Shown here in pieces: positions 26,077 through 34,889 of a DNA stretch of 64,000 bases (positions are counted from its first letter, which is position 1; every line of letters begins with the position of its first letter). This DNA comes from Desulfuromusa sp. (GTDB lineage Bacteria > Desulfobacterota > Desulfuromonadia > Desulfuromonadales > Geopsychrobacteraceae), in NCBI GenBank assembly GCA_021647765.1, contig JAKIUD010000005.1, forward strand, positions 1 to 64,000, in the 5' to 3' direction. The notes below the pieces were generated by a model. It searched no databases. It had not been told where the DNA came from and saw nothing but the letters and a program-made list of their open reading frames with translations. Made by a program: the position numbers and the translations under genes.

Positions 26077-27435
26077 TCAACCCTCCCGAATATCCCTCCT
26101 GTTTAACCGCCCTACCCCAAAATATTCAAACCCTTCACTACGAACATAATGGGGATCATACTGGTTGCGACCGTCAAAAATAATTTTGTGCTTCATAGCG
26201 CGCGTCATTGCGGCAAAATCAGGATTACGGAAAGGTTTCCATTCCGTGACCAGCAGCAAAGCATCAACCCCCTGCACCGCTTCGTACTGATTAGCAACTA
26301 ATTTAATCGCCCCAGAGTCAAACCAGTCGGCAGGAAGTTCTTTTTGTGCCTCTTCCATCGCAATCGGGTCATAAACGAATGCCTTGGCACCCGCGGCAAT
26401 CAAATCTTCCAACAATGTTTTGGCCGGTGCCTCCCGCATATCATCGGTACCAGGTTTAAAAGACAATCCCCAAACTCCAAATATCAAACCAGACAAATCA
26501 GCACCAAAGCGTTGATTTAAATGGCGGGAAAACCAATGTTTTTGTTCCTGATTACGCTTCTCGACGGAGAGAAGAACCTCAGATTTAAAATCAACTTTTT
26601 CAGCCATCCGGATAAGAGCTTGAACATCTTTCGGAAAACAAGAACCACCATAACCGCAACCGGGATATATAAACGAAAAACCAATCCGGTCATCAGAACC
26701 AATTCCACGCCGCACATTTTCAACATCGACATCCATCAATTCACAAAGATTTGAAATTTCATTAATAAATGATATCTTGGTCGCTAACATCGAATTGGCA
26801 GCGTATTTGGTCATTTCGGCATCGCGCACACCCATAAAAATAGTTCGCTCATGGTTACGGTTAAATGGGGCATACAGTTGCCGCATCAAATCTTTAGCTC
26901 GTTCACTTTCAGTCCCAATAACCACTCGATCTGGTTTCATGAAATCATCAATTGCCGCCCCCTCTTTTAAAAATTCTGGATTACTGACAACATCAAAATC
27001 AATTGTGACTTTTCGCTTATCCAACTCCTCCTGAATCGCAAGACGAACCAGATCGGCCGTGCCAACTGGCACTGTTGATTTATCTACAATAATGGCATAA
27101 TCGGTCAGCAACCGACCAATCTCCCGAGCAACAGCCAGAACATACTGCAAATCGGCCGAACCATCCTCGCCTGGAGGAGTACCAACAGCGATAAAGAAGA
27201 TATTTGATGTTTTTGCAGCTTCAGCCAGATTGGTGGTAAAATGGAGCCTCTCTTCAGAAAAATTGCGTTGTACCAACGCCTCAAGACCAGGCTCATAAAT
27301 TGGTAATTGCCCTAATTTGAGACCGTCAATTTTAGCTTGATCAATATCGATGCAGTTAACACTGTTTCCCATTTCAGCAAAACAAGCACCACTGACCAAA
27401 CCGACGTATCCTGTTCCAATAATTGTTAAATTCAT
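26077..27435 (-). CDS. ugd: UDP-glucose 6-dehydrogenase
   Basis: 452 residues. GTGYVGLVSG (7-16) binds NAD; the catalytic cysteine is C266 in YPGCGYGGSCFPKD, with the essential lysine in AEMTKYAANSMLATKISFINE (about 204-226). It oxidises UDP-glucose to UDP-glucuronate for surface polysaccharide. It lies downstream of galE on the same strand, and a relic of a second ugd lies upstream of galE. Confidence 0.96.
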   Translation of the reverse strand: MNLTIIGTGYVGLVSGACFAEMGNSVNCIDIDQAKIDGLKLGQLPIYEPGLEALVQRNFSEERLHFTTNLAEAAKTSNIFFIAVGTPPGEDGSADLQYVLAVAREIGRLLTDYAIIVDKSTVPVGTADLVRLAIQEELDKRKVTIDFDVVSNPEFLKEGAAIDDFMKPDRVVIGTESERAKDLMRQLYAPFNRNHERTIFMGVRDAEMTKYAANSMLATKISFINEISNLCELMDVDVENVRRGIGSDDRIGFSFIYPGCGYGGSCFPKDVQALIRMAEKVDFKSEVLLSVEKRNQEQKHWFSRHLNQRFGADLSGLIFGVWGLSFKPGTDDMREAPAKTLLEDLIAAGAKAFVYDPIAMEEAQKELPADWFDSGAIKLVANQYEAVQGVDALLLVTEWKPFRNPDFAAMTRAMKHKIIFDGRNQYDPHYVRSEGFEYFGVGRLNRRDIREG

Positions 27436-27616
27436 CGTAACTCCCCTAAAATAATTCGCTGATAAGCAACAAAATCTTTTAAATTAAGACCAACAATCTT
27501 TCTCCGGGTTAAACCATTTTATTTTATTCTGGTCTTCTCCGCAATCGCCACATGCCCTGCGTGAGGCAGATTTTGATTTCGATCCTAAATCCGCTTTTAT
27601 CAGATTTTCATCCAGT

Positions 27617-27665
27617 CCAATAAGCCTTTGACAGGATCAACAGGATAAATTGGATATTAGAAACT
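27617..27665. repeat. CCTTTGACAGGAT repeat, copy 1 (galE-ugd gap)
   Basis: CAATAAGCCTTTGACAGGAT and the next 30 bases match, at about four positions in five, the sequence at 28685-28732. The 240-base galE-ugd gap contains otherwise only AT-rich sequence. Confidence 0.65.
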
Positions 27666-27674
27666 AAAAACCAA

Positions 27675-28658
27675 TCATCCACGTCCATAGGTGTGACTCT
27701 TTTTCTGCCAATTCCAAGCCGTCTCAATAATTGATTCAATAGTTATATATAGAGGCTGCCAACCCAGCTCTTGCCTTGCTAAGGCACTGTCAGCAACCAA
27801 AGTTGGTGGATCACCAGAACGTCTTCCTTCAACATCGTAGGGAATTTTATTGCCGACCACTTTTATAGCCGCTTGCAAAATCTCCATAATTGAAAATCCC
27901 TGACCATTACCAAGATTGAATCCATAAGCCCCAGCATGAGAATCAAGATACTTCAAGGCAAGTAGATGGGCGCTACAGAGATCATTAATATGAATGTAAT
28001 CCCTGACACAAGTTCCATCAGGAGTTGGATAATCGGCTCCGAAAACTTTCAGACGTTTTTCTCCAGAAACTGATTTCAAAATATTGGGAATCAAGTGAGT
28101 TTCAGGATCATGTGCCTCACCGATTTCACCAGCAGGATCAGCACCCGCCGCATTGAAATAGCGTAAAGAGACTGAATTCACCCCATATGCTGAAGCATAA
28201 TCCTGCAAGATCTGTTCGATCATCAGCTTAGTCCAGCCATAAGGATTAATCGGCTGTTGCGGGTGATTTTCGTCAATTCGGTCTGTGAATGGATGTCCAA
28301 AAGTCGCTGCAGTTGAAGAAAAAATTAAATCTTTTACTTCTGCTTGTTGCATAGCCGCCAATAAATTCAACGTACCGATCACATTATTCTGGTAGTAAAG
28401 TGCAGGATTCTCAACCGATTCGCCAACCAGTGAACGTGCAGAAAAATGCATAACCGCGTTAAAAGAGTTCCGCTCAAAAACGTCAGACAGCTCCCTCTTG
28501 TTCAGCAAATCACCTTCATACAGTTTTCCCCATTTGACAGCCCAACGATTTCCAGTCGAAAAATTATCAAATACTGTAACCTGATGACCTTGTTCACTAA
28601 GCATTTTTACCATGTGTGAACCAATATATCCAGCACCACCACAAACCAATATATTCAT
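27675..28658 (-). CDS. galE: UDP-glucose 4-epimerase
   Basis: 327 residues from ATG 28658, which gives the canonical MNILVCGGAGYIGSHMV start after a TTGAGGAATGTT region. The frame extends 39 codons further back, but that stretch is repeat-derived. GGAGYIG binds NAD; S115 region (FSSTAATFG), Y140 and K144 form the catalytic triad; NPYGWTK and the LRYFNAAGADP block are typical GalE. It supplies UDP-galactose beside ugd, consistent with exopolysaccharide or LPS precursor synthesis. Confidence 0.96.
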   Translation of the reverse strand: MNILVCGGAGYIGSHMVKMLSEQGHQVTVFDNFSTGNRWAVKWGKLYEGDLLNKRELSDVFERNSFNAVMHFSARSLVGESVENPALYYQNNVIGTLNLLAAMQQAEVKDLIFSSTAATFGHPFTDRIDENHPQQPINPYGWTKLMIEQILQDYASAYGVNSVSLRYFNAAGADPAGEIGEAHDPETHLIPNILKSVSGEKRLKVFGADYPTPDGTCVRDYIHINDLCSAHLLALKYLDSHAGAYGFNLGNGQGFSIMEILQAAIKVVGNKIPYDVEGRRSGDPPTLVADSALARQELGWQPLYITIESIIETAWNWQKKSHTYGRG

Positions 28659-28684
28659 AACATTCCTCAAGAAGAACGACTTCA

Positions 28685-28732
28685 ACAATAGGCCTTTGAC
28701 AGGATTTACAGGATAGAATCTGATGTTAGAAC
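28685..28732. repeat. CCTTTGACAGGAT repeat, copy 2 (upstream of galE)
   Basis: Imperfect direct copy of the 27617-27665 sequence, in the same orientation. On the minus strand the two copies stand at the 3' side of the ugd relic and of galE respectively. Confidence 0.65.
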
Positions 28733-28775
28733 CTAGCCAAAAAACAGCCCTTGATCTCTTGTTTTGATTTATCAA

Positions 28776-28880
28776 TCAGACCTTATCAGCTGCAAGATCA
28801 GGATTTCTGAATGGCGTCCACTCAGTCGCCAGTAACAAGGCATCTACATTTTGCAAAGCTTCGTATTGGTTCGAGACAAG
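28776..28880 (-). pseudogene. Relic of a second ugd (C-terminal fragment)
   Basis: A 34-codon open stretch ending in TGA (28776-28778) reads LVSNQYEALQNVDALLLATE followed by WTPFRNPDLAADKV. It matches the intact Ugd segment VANQYEAVQGVDALLLVTEW and its continuation KPFRNPDFAA. An in-frame TAG lies immediately upstream (28881-28883) and no start codon or NAD-binding domain is present. It is therefore a leftover of a duplicated or replaced ugd gene. Confidence 0.8.
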
Positions 28881-28912
28881 CTAAATTCATTCCGACACTC
28901 CTCAAACGCGAA

Positions 28913-28948
28913 CAAAAATGGCAGGAAAGGACATCCTTTCCTGCCATT
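28913..28948 (-). terminator. Rho-independent terminator of the ComEA-like gene
   Basis: A perfect 15-base stem (28917-28931 with 28934-28948) with a 2-base loop is followed on the minus strand by TTTTTG. It lies 25 bases after the stop of the helix-hairpin-helix gene. Confidence 0.85.
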
Positions 28949-28972
28949 ACCTGTGAAAAAGACCTGAGTCAC

Positions 28973-29269
28973 TTATTTCGTTTTTTTCGACTTTTTGGAT
29001 GTTACGGTAATTTGATTGCGAATCTTTGACAACGTTTTATCACCGATCCCTTTGACGTTTGCCAATTCGTCCACCGAAGAGAATTTGTGCTTTTTTCGGT
29101 ATTCAACAATCTTTTCAGCCGTTTTAGACCCGATTCCCTTAAGTTCAACCAGCTGTGCAGCTGTCGCGGTATTGATATTAATTTTCCCGGCAGCAAATGA
29201 CGGTTGATAAGCGAAAACCATTGCGACAACCAGAAGACTACATAAAAGAAACTTTTTGATATTCTTCAT
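28973..29269 (-). CDS. Secreted ComEA-like helix-hairpin-helix protein
   Basis: 98 residues: signal peptide (about 1-27, cleavage after FAA), then two helix-hairpin-helix motifs, VELKGIGSKTAEKIVEYRKK and ANVKGIGDKTLSKIRNQI, and a lysine-rich tail. Proteins of this size with NINTATAAQL are the short ComEA type that bind DNA in the periplasm during uptake. No comEC or other competence gene is adjacent; the type IV pilus operon lies about 1.5 kb away and could be connected functionally, though this is inference. Confidence 0.88.
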   Translation of the reverse strand: MKNIKKFLLCSLLVVAMVFAYQPSFAAGKININTATAAQLVELKGIGSKTAEKIVEYRKKHKFSSVDELANVKGIGDKTLSKIRNQITVTSKKSKKTK

Positions 29270-29371
29270 TAAACCTCCTCCTATCTTCTACTTTTATGTT
29301 TAAACATACAGAGTGGATTACCTGAGATAGGCCCCCTCCACAGGACGTTCAAGATGAACGCTTTCAAATAG

Positions 29372-29398
29372 TATACATCGAGTACAAGAATGTCAAAT
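29372..29398 (-). promoter_or_regulatory. Sigma-70-like promoter of the ComEA-like gene
   Basis: On the minus strand TTGACA (29393-29398) and TATACT (29372-29377) are 15 bases apart; shifting to TACTAT gives 17. The transcript would have a leader near 100 bases with two short palindromes: CGTTCA/TGAACG and the perfect 14-base TATGTTTAAACATA at 29295-29308. Confidence 0.6.
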
Positions 29399-29450
29399 TA
29401 AAAAATGAGATTACGGTAGATAGAGAGCCAAAACTCTATGGTACTGAGAT

Positions 29451-29819
29451 TTGTACCTTGACAACAACGTAGGCTGTCTGAGAATGAATGTTCGGCTGCA
29501 AACCCAGCTGTTTGTCTCATATATCAGCTCCTTTTCAGCCCATAGCTATGGCTATGAGCTCTCAAACGAGCCAAAATCAGATCTCAAACTCCTGGCAATA
29601 CGAATTCAAGATAAAATCCTTGAAGAACTCAATGAACACTCCAGAAATTTGCACATCCCCAGATCCGAATATATACGTCAAGCGGTGATCGTCATGAATA
29701 AACAGGTCGATAGGGAATTACGAAGAAAACGAATTATGGAAGCATCCAGACGAATTCGTGCAGAGAGCATGCGAGTTAATGCCGAGTTTGATTCGATCGA
29801 GGACGCACCGAATGTATAA
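29451..29819 (+). CDS. Ribbon-helix-helix (MazE/CopG-type) antitoxin, start uncertain
   Basis: The C-terminal 80 residues (LAIRIQDKILEELNEHSR, then HIPRSEYIRQAV and the acidic tail VNAEFDSIEDAPNV) are a ribbon-helix-helix DNA-binding domain plus toxin-binding tail. The first 40 residues look unrelated and no convincing ribosome-binding site or start is seen; ATG at 29484 is another option. Directly at its stop a MazF-like start MYKRGE begins and is cut off, so this is an orphaned, probably decaying antitoxin. Confidence 0.6.
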   Translation: MYLDNNVGCLRMNVRLQTQLFVSYISSFSAHSYGYELSNEPKSDLKLLAIRIQDKILEELNEHSRNLHIPRSEYIRQAVIVMNKQVDRELRRKRIMEASRRIRAESMRVNAEFDSIEDAPNV

Positions 29820-29829
29820 ACGTGGAGAG
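29812..29829 (+). pseudogene. MazF/PemK-type toxin gene cut off after six codons
   Basis: ATG at 29812 overlaps the antitoxin stop and reads MYKRGE, a very common beginning of MazF-family toxins. From 29829 the sequence enters the repeat GGATATTTCGCCTGTCCC and no further MazF sequence (the DLNPTxGSE block) follows. The toxin was thus lost at the repeat boundary. Confidence 0.6.
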
Positions 29830-29846
29830 GATATTTCGCCTGTCCC
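29829..29846 (+). repeat. 18-base direct repeat, copy A
   Basis: GGATATTTCGCCTGTCCC is identical to 30735-30752, in the same orientation. The two copies bracket the truncated pilY1 paralogue and sit at the breakpoints of two broken genes. Confidence 0.85.
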
Positions 29847-29976
29847 CTTCTTCCTCCTCTCGTTAGTGGATTGGTCTTCACCAACAAGAAGAACTGAAAT
29901 AACCCACTTTTTCAACCCTCAAATTCTTGCGCAACTGGGTGAAAAAATGAATTTACAGAAGAGAAGTTACACTACC

Positions 29977-30003
29977 AAAAAAAGGGCGCCAACAATGGCG
30001 CCC
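29977..30003 (-). terminator. Terminator after the truncated pilY1 paralogue
   Basis: GGGCGCCA and TGGCGCCC (29996-30003 with 29984-29991) form a perfect stem with a 4-base loop, followed on the minus strand by TTTTTTT. It lies 36 bases beyond the stop of the pilY1 fragment. Confidence 0.85.
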
Positions 30004-30038
30004 AGGTTCTATAATGGCAATGAATCTAAAGATATTTT

Positions 30039-30734
30039 TTACTGTAGTTTCCAAGATTGCAGTCCTGACTTCGTACTCAATGGATTTTCCTCTTCTATGC
30101 GTGTTATTTCGCCAGTGCTGGACTGGACAAAAACGGTTGAACCTTTTTTACGTCCAACATGGACATTTGGAGAAGTTGCCAACCCTAGCCCCAATGACAG
30201 TTTTTTAAGAGATCGTTCTTTTTCTACACCAGCAACAATTTCTAATTCAGTTCCAAAAACAGCACGATAATAAGCTGTTCCCGACTTATAATACAGACCC
30301 CACAAGTCACTGGTGCCACCAGCAGAGCAAATATCAGCAGTCGGAGTAAAAGTCGTAAACGACAGGAGTCCTCCAATCAGAGCTGCCTGCCCTAAGTTCC
30401 TCTCGCCCAGCGAAAAATCAAGATACCAACCATCCGCTGCCGATTGAGTGTTAATCATATCTGCCCATGTGGTATCTGTCGATCCTGACACTGTTCGATC
30501 TGTGTAAACCTCAAAATCGGTAACATCAATTAAATCGGTGCCGAGTAAAGTCGCCCAAGTCTTATTATTGGAGATATCAAGAGGTTCTTTGATTCCATAA
30601 TAACTCTGCTGACTCGTATCCACTTTATCACTTGAAGTGTAGTAACGCCCCGTCCCAAAGAAAACCCAGTTTTTTCCATCATCATCCTGTGCTATTGCAG
30701 GTGCTGCTGAAATCGGTTGACCAATATTCAGTAT
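30039..30734 (-). pseudogene. Truncated PilY1 paralogue (C-terminal fragment)
   Basis: An open frame from the 18-base repeat to a stop at 30039 reads GQPISAAPA, GTGRYYTSSD, QQSYYGIKEP, GERNLGQAAL, LGLGLATSPNVHVGRKKGST and SSTGEITRIEEE. All align with the last third of the intact PilY1 (GQPITAAPT, GTGRYLTAAD, QQSYYGLKEP, KERNIGQATL, IGDGLATSPGLHTGRESGAK). The von Willebrand domain and most of the beta-propeller are missing, and the frame begins at the repeat without a start site, although GTG at 30623 exists inside. The two tails differ clearly, so this is an older or separately acquired copy. Confidence 0.8.
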
Positions 30735-30752
30735 GGATATTTCGCCTGTCCC
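30735..30752 (+). repeat. 18-base direct repeat, copy B
   Basis: Identical to 29829-29846. It marks the upstream breakpoint of the truncated pilY1 paralogue; beyond it lie about 90 bases of AT-rich sequence and the stop of the intact pilY1. Confidence 0.85.
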
Positions 30753-30842
30753 TTTTTTTCGCCTTCCTTTATAATATTTTTATCAATAGTCTTAACTGCA
30801 AAAACCTAACGGACACTACTGACAAATACACGAGAAATAAAT

Positions 30843-33800
30843 TTACTCAGCTTGCCATGAAGACATTCCACTCTTGGTTCGTCCAGGAGTCTTTTCTTCA
30901 AAAGTCTTAATTTCACCGGTACTGGACTGGATAAAGGCTTTGGCTCCTGATTCACGGCCAGTATGCAAACCCGGACTTGTCGCTAATCCATCACCAATCA
31001 ACTGACGCTTTAGGATCTTTTCTTTTCCAGAAACATTATCAGATCCAGTTGTCACATCGGTAGAATCAGTTCCAATAACCGGATTTTTATAAGCGGTACC
31101 TGTTTCGTAGTCCAGCACATAGACCCAACTCTCTCCTCCAGATTCACAAGGATCCGCACTCGGGATAAAACTTGTAAATGTTAATATTTTCCCTAACAAA
31201 GTAGCTTGACCGATATTTCTTTCTTTTGCGTCCGGAAAATCCATAAACCAACCCTTTTTAGCCCTGACTGTCGTTTGCAAAAGAGTGTAATTTGCCCCAG
31301 AGGCAATCCCCGCAACATCACTCCCACCGTCATAAACCTTGACAGCAGTACTATCAAACAGATCTGTTGTATTTCTATTCAGAGTTGTATATAGAAACCC
31401 ACTTGTATCTCGCGGCTCCTTCAAGCCGTAATAACTCTGCTGATCAGTATTGGCAATATCAGCTGCAGTCAAGTAGCGTCCTGTTCCCACATAGAGCCAG
31501 CGGTTCCCCTGTTTGTCCAAACCAGCTGTAGGAGCGGCGGTAATTGGCTGCCCCGTGGTCTCACCCGAGACTGAACCGGGGGACAAATTGATAAAGGTAT
31601 TATCAAGGCTCCAAGTTGAAATTATCGGGTTGTCATCCACAACAATACGACGCAATTTCCCGCCCCAACCGGTGATTTCATCGCCAGTTACTGTGCCAAA
31701 ATAAACAGCATCATTTTTAAAATCGATATCCCAATCAACACCGATAGCATCTGAAATAAAGCTATCACCGTCTAGAGTAACCAAAGCTTCTGGCTCAAAT
31801 GCTGGAGTTGCAAGATCATCCTTCACACAGCTCCCTGTAGCATTCATAAAACAGACTTCTTTTGTGCCTGAAGCTAATTTATTCAGATTCAACAGAAAGA
31901 TCTTGCCATCCTGATCACTGGCAGCTTCATCCAGTGCAGTTGTATCCGGTTCACCTGCTGCATTAGCAGGACCGGAACCAAAGAGAAGATACCAGTCATT
32001 GTTCGTCGGAGGCGAAGCAAGATTGCTCCAGCCGCTGTCTCTTAAAGTCACAACCGTCGGATAGTTCGTCGTATATCCCAATCCAGGGAGAGTGAATTCA
32101 GCTAACAACTTAGGCGCAACCTCAGGATTAGTAATATCAAAGACAAAATAGGCTGATGTCATTGCCTTATCATCTACCGCATCAAGAGTTCCATCATGAT
32201 TCTTATCAATATTAATCTTACCGCCACCAAATCTCATCCCCCCGATCAGAACAGTTCCCCAACCACCAGGGTGATCAGCATCATTGGCAAAGATATTTGC
32301 ATCAAAAACCTTAGGCTTTAAATCGTTGTAGTAAACGTGTTTATAGTCAGATTTTGTCAACCAATACAGGTGAGGAAGCAAATTTTGAGGAATATAGGCC
32401 CACATTTCGGCACCAAGGTCAAAATTGATCTTACTGGTATCATCTATGTAGGTACTCGTCGCACTATCCCAAACTTTTGGACGCTGCAAATATGCCCTAT
32501 GTATCTTATCATAAAATCCGGCATTAAATGCGTGGAACATGCCATCGTTACCACCAACATAAACAACATTACGGCGGTTTTTATATTTGGAGAAATAACT
32601 GGAAAAAGTCCGGTCATAATAAAGCAAGTCAAAATTTTCTGCCGGGCGGCCAACAACCGTCGGGGTTGAATTAACAATATCTCCCATTCTCCAGGTTTTA
32701 TCAGCGCCAGAAACATTATCCTGGTAATATCGACTGCGCATCGCTGGGATCACCGACCCCTTCGCTCCAAATGCAAATTCAGCTTGATCTTGACCACGAA
32801 CCCACGCAATTTCACGTTCTGGTTGTAGAGCGACAAAAGTATCAAAATCTACGTGATCGGCAGCATCAGATACAATTCCAGGTGGGGGCGAGGCAGCAGA
32901 GTAAGCGAATGGGTCAAAAACGTGCAAATAAGGTGCAATAGTGGCAACATTCGCTGGAGAGAAATCAATGATTTCACCAGATTCTGCCAACATGTCACCA
33001 TCATCAATAAAAGTAAAAATATGTCGCTGTTTAGCTAAATTTGTATAACTTCTCGGAGTCAACGGGTCTAGTGCATCGCCACCGGTGTCAGGGTTGAGCC
33101 AATCAGACGAAGACCAGAGGTATTTGATGGAATCAAAAAAGCCAGTTTCCTCCGGCCCTTCTGCAAGTTCATTATGGTCAAATATCCCGTTTGCCCCAAC
33201 ATCAAGATACTTCTCTACAGTGTCACCATTATAAACAATGAACATATCCGTAGCCAGGTCAAGAACACCATCCTGTACCGTATCTTCTCGCATATTGCCA
33301 TGGTCATCGATAAACAAGGCATGAAGTTGACCAACCCAGTTTACGGTATTGTGGTTATTGTCCGTTCTTTCAGGGTAGAAAACTGACTGATAAATGGCTC
33401 CTTCACCGCTACGGGTATTGGAAATAACAGAAGCGGAGGTACCAGAAGAAACCTTCGTAGAAATTTGGATAAAGACTTCTTGCAGTTTGGCTGCCAACTC
33501 TGCAGCATTATTAGCCAACAGGGCATGTCCATCGATAGCAGTTCCACCAGCAACCGCCAAGGTGTCAAGCTTATCACCAAACGCTTCTGGAATTGCAAAA
33601 CCAATGACATAGGTCTGGATATCAAAATCATCAGTAAAGCCAGTGACAGAAGTGGAGCGTAAAGCAGTTATCTCAGCTTCCAATTCGGCAATGAGATCAT
33701 CGGTATCGCCAATGTTGCCATCTTTATCTGTACTGGGTAAGCCATCAGTCACCAGAACCACAAAATTCTGCTGGCACCTCAGCTGTACCGGAGTCGTTAG

Positions 33801-34856
33801 AGAAACCCCAGCAGCTGCTTCTGCTGCAGGTAAATTCCCCTCGAAATATTTACGTGCAGACTCAATTGTACCTGACAACGGGGTTAATCCTGCATTTCGC
33901 AACGGAATATCTGTCGCAGTAGCAAACTGGGAAGTTGCCAAGAGGTTTGTCAAATCTGTTATATGTGTAGTGCTAGAATCTTCTATCGCTGAATGCAACA
34001 TACCAGATCCGGGACTTGAGTTGGAAAACCAAGTATCACCAACATGAACCCAAGACATCTCCAAGCCAAACTCATGATAACCAGCAGCAATATCGCTATC
34101 AGTTGGATAGAACAAACTAGTAAACCAGTAATTACTATAACCATAAGTCCCCTCCAATTCAGCTATAGTTGCACCCATGGGGGTAGCCAATACGCCTGTT
34201 TTTGTCCTATAACACCTATACGTATGGCAAGATCCTTGATTAGCTTCAGTACAAGTCCCAGGATCATCATAAGTAAAATCAGAGGAGTAGCAATACGCGG
34301 TTCCCAGATTGTTAGTTGAATACATGGGAAGTGCAGTATCGTAATATACATAATTCCCTGGATCAACCGGGTTAGGATGCCGCTTCGCATTTGTCGTAGG
34401 ATCTTTGGGGGTTGGCGTAGCAGCAGGATCATAGTGGGCAGGATCATAGTCACAATAATAGGGAGAATTATGAATTTGATATCGCACAATGCCTGCCTGT
34501 TTATAAGCCATCAATCCAAAACGCATGGTATTTTTATTGAGGTCAATTATTCCAGCAATAGCATTTCGCGCTATCTCTGATTTACTGTTAATTGCGTCAC
34601 TACCAACAGCTGCTCCATCTACATCCTCATCCATACTGTTTGAATTATCTAGAACAAACAAAACATTAGGCTTAACATAGGTCGATATAAAGGGAGGCGT
34701 AGAGTCAAAATCTGTGTTGTAGTAAGCAGCCAAGCCGGGTGAAGAAGCAAAAGGGATCACCACGAACAAAACGGCCATCACAACAGAAAAAAACGGGCGC
34801 ATTGATTTTAAAAACCGAGAATGATCTACTTTGGTTATTTTTGCATTAAGTTTCAT
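30843..34856 (-). CDS. pilY1: PilY1-type type IV pilus tip/assembly protein
   Basis: 1337 residues. A signal peptide (basic N-terminus to about 20, hydrophobic to about 44) is followed by a von Willebrand A domain whose MIDAS begins D70-x-S72-x-S74 (FVLDNSNSMDED). The C-terminal half is the PilC/PilY1 beta-propeller, with VVYVGGNDGMFHAFNAGF, GTGRYLTAAD and a calcium-type loop DKNHDGTLDAVDD. PilY1 caps and primes pilus assembly and can act in adhesion or surface sensing. It is the last gene of the minor pilin operon, and a truncated paralogue lies just downstream. Confidence 0.93.
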   Translation of the reverse strand: MKLNAKITKVDHSRFLKSMRPFFSVVMAVLFVVIPFASSPGLAAYYNTDFDSTPPFISTYVKPNVLFVLDNSNSMDEDVDGAAVGSDAINSKSEIARNAIAGIIDLNKNTMRFGLMAYKQAGIVRYQIHNSPYYCDYDPAHYDPAATPTPKDPTTNAKRHPNPVDPGNYVYYDTALPMYSTNNLGTAYCYSSDFTYDDPGTCTEANQGSCHTYRCYRTKTGVLATPMGATIAELEGTYGYSNYWFTSLFYPTDSDIAAGYHEFGLEMSWVHVGDTWFSNSSPGSGMLHSAIEDSSTTHITDLTNLLATSQFATATDIPLRNAGLTPLSGTIESARKYFEGNLPAAEAAAGVSLTTPVQLRCQQNFVVLVTDGLPSTDKDGNIGDTDDLIAELEAEITALRSTSVTGFTDDFDIQTYVIGFAIPEAFGDKLDTLAVAGGTAIDGHALLANNAAELAAKLQEVFIQISTKVSSGTSASVISNTRSGEGAIYQSVFYPERTDNNHNTVNWVGQLHALFIDDHGNMREDTVQDGVLDLATDMFIVYNGDTVEKYLDVGANGIFDHNELAEGPEETGFFDSIKYLWSSSDWLNPDTGGDALDPLTPRSYTNLAKQRHIFTFIDDGDMLAESGEIIDFSPANVATIAPYLHVFDPFAYSAASPPPGIVSDAADHVDFDTFVALQPEREIAWVRGQDQAEFAFGAKGSVIPAMRSRYYQDNVSGADKTWRMGDIVNSTPTVVGRPAENFDLLYYDRTFSSYFSKYKNRRNVVYVGGNDGMFHAFNAGFYDKIHRAYLQRPKVWDSATSTYIDDTSKINFDLGAEMWAYIPQNLLPHLYWLTKSDYKHVYYNDLKPKVFDANIFANDADHPGGWGTVLIGGMRFGGGKINIDKNHDGTLDAVDDKAMTSAYFVFDITNPEVAPKLLAEFTLPGLGYTTNYPTVVTLRDSGWSNLASPPTNNDWYLLFGSGPANAAGEPDTTALDEAASDQDGKIFLLNLNKLASGTKEVCFMNATGSCVKDDLATPAFEPEALVTLDGDSFISDAIGVDWDIDFKNDAVYFGTVTGDEITGWGGKLRRIVVDDNPIISTWSLDNTFINLSPGSVSGETTGQPITAAPTAGLDKQGNRWLYVGTGRYLTAADIANTDQQSYYGLKEPRDTSGFLYTTLNRNTTDLFDSTAVKVYDGGSDVAGIASGANYTLLQTTVRAKKGWFMDFPDAKERNIGQATLLGKILTFTSFIPSADPCESGGESWVYVLDYETGTAYKNPVIGTDSTDVTTGSDNVSGKEKILKRQLIGDGLATSPGLHTGRESGAKAFIQSSTGEIKTFEEKTPGRTKSGMSSWQAE

Positions 34857-34889
34857 CTAGTTTGTCCCCGCTGATCAATTTTTTAAAAA

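Noticed and set aside
29758..30270. 170-codon plus-strand ORF
   Set aside because: It overlaps the antitoxin end, a terminator and the pilY1 fragment in antisense; composition and motifs do not support a protein.
28973..34856. Competence operon
   Set aside because: Only one ComEA-like gene is present; comEC, comF and other uptake genes are absent.
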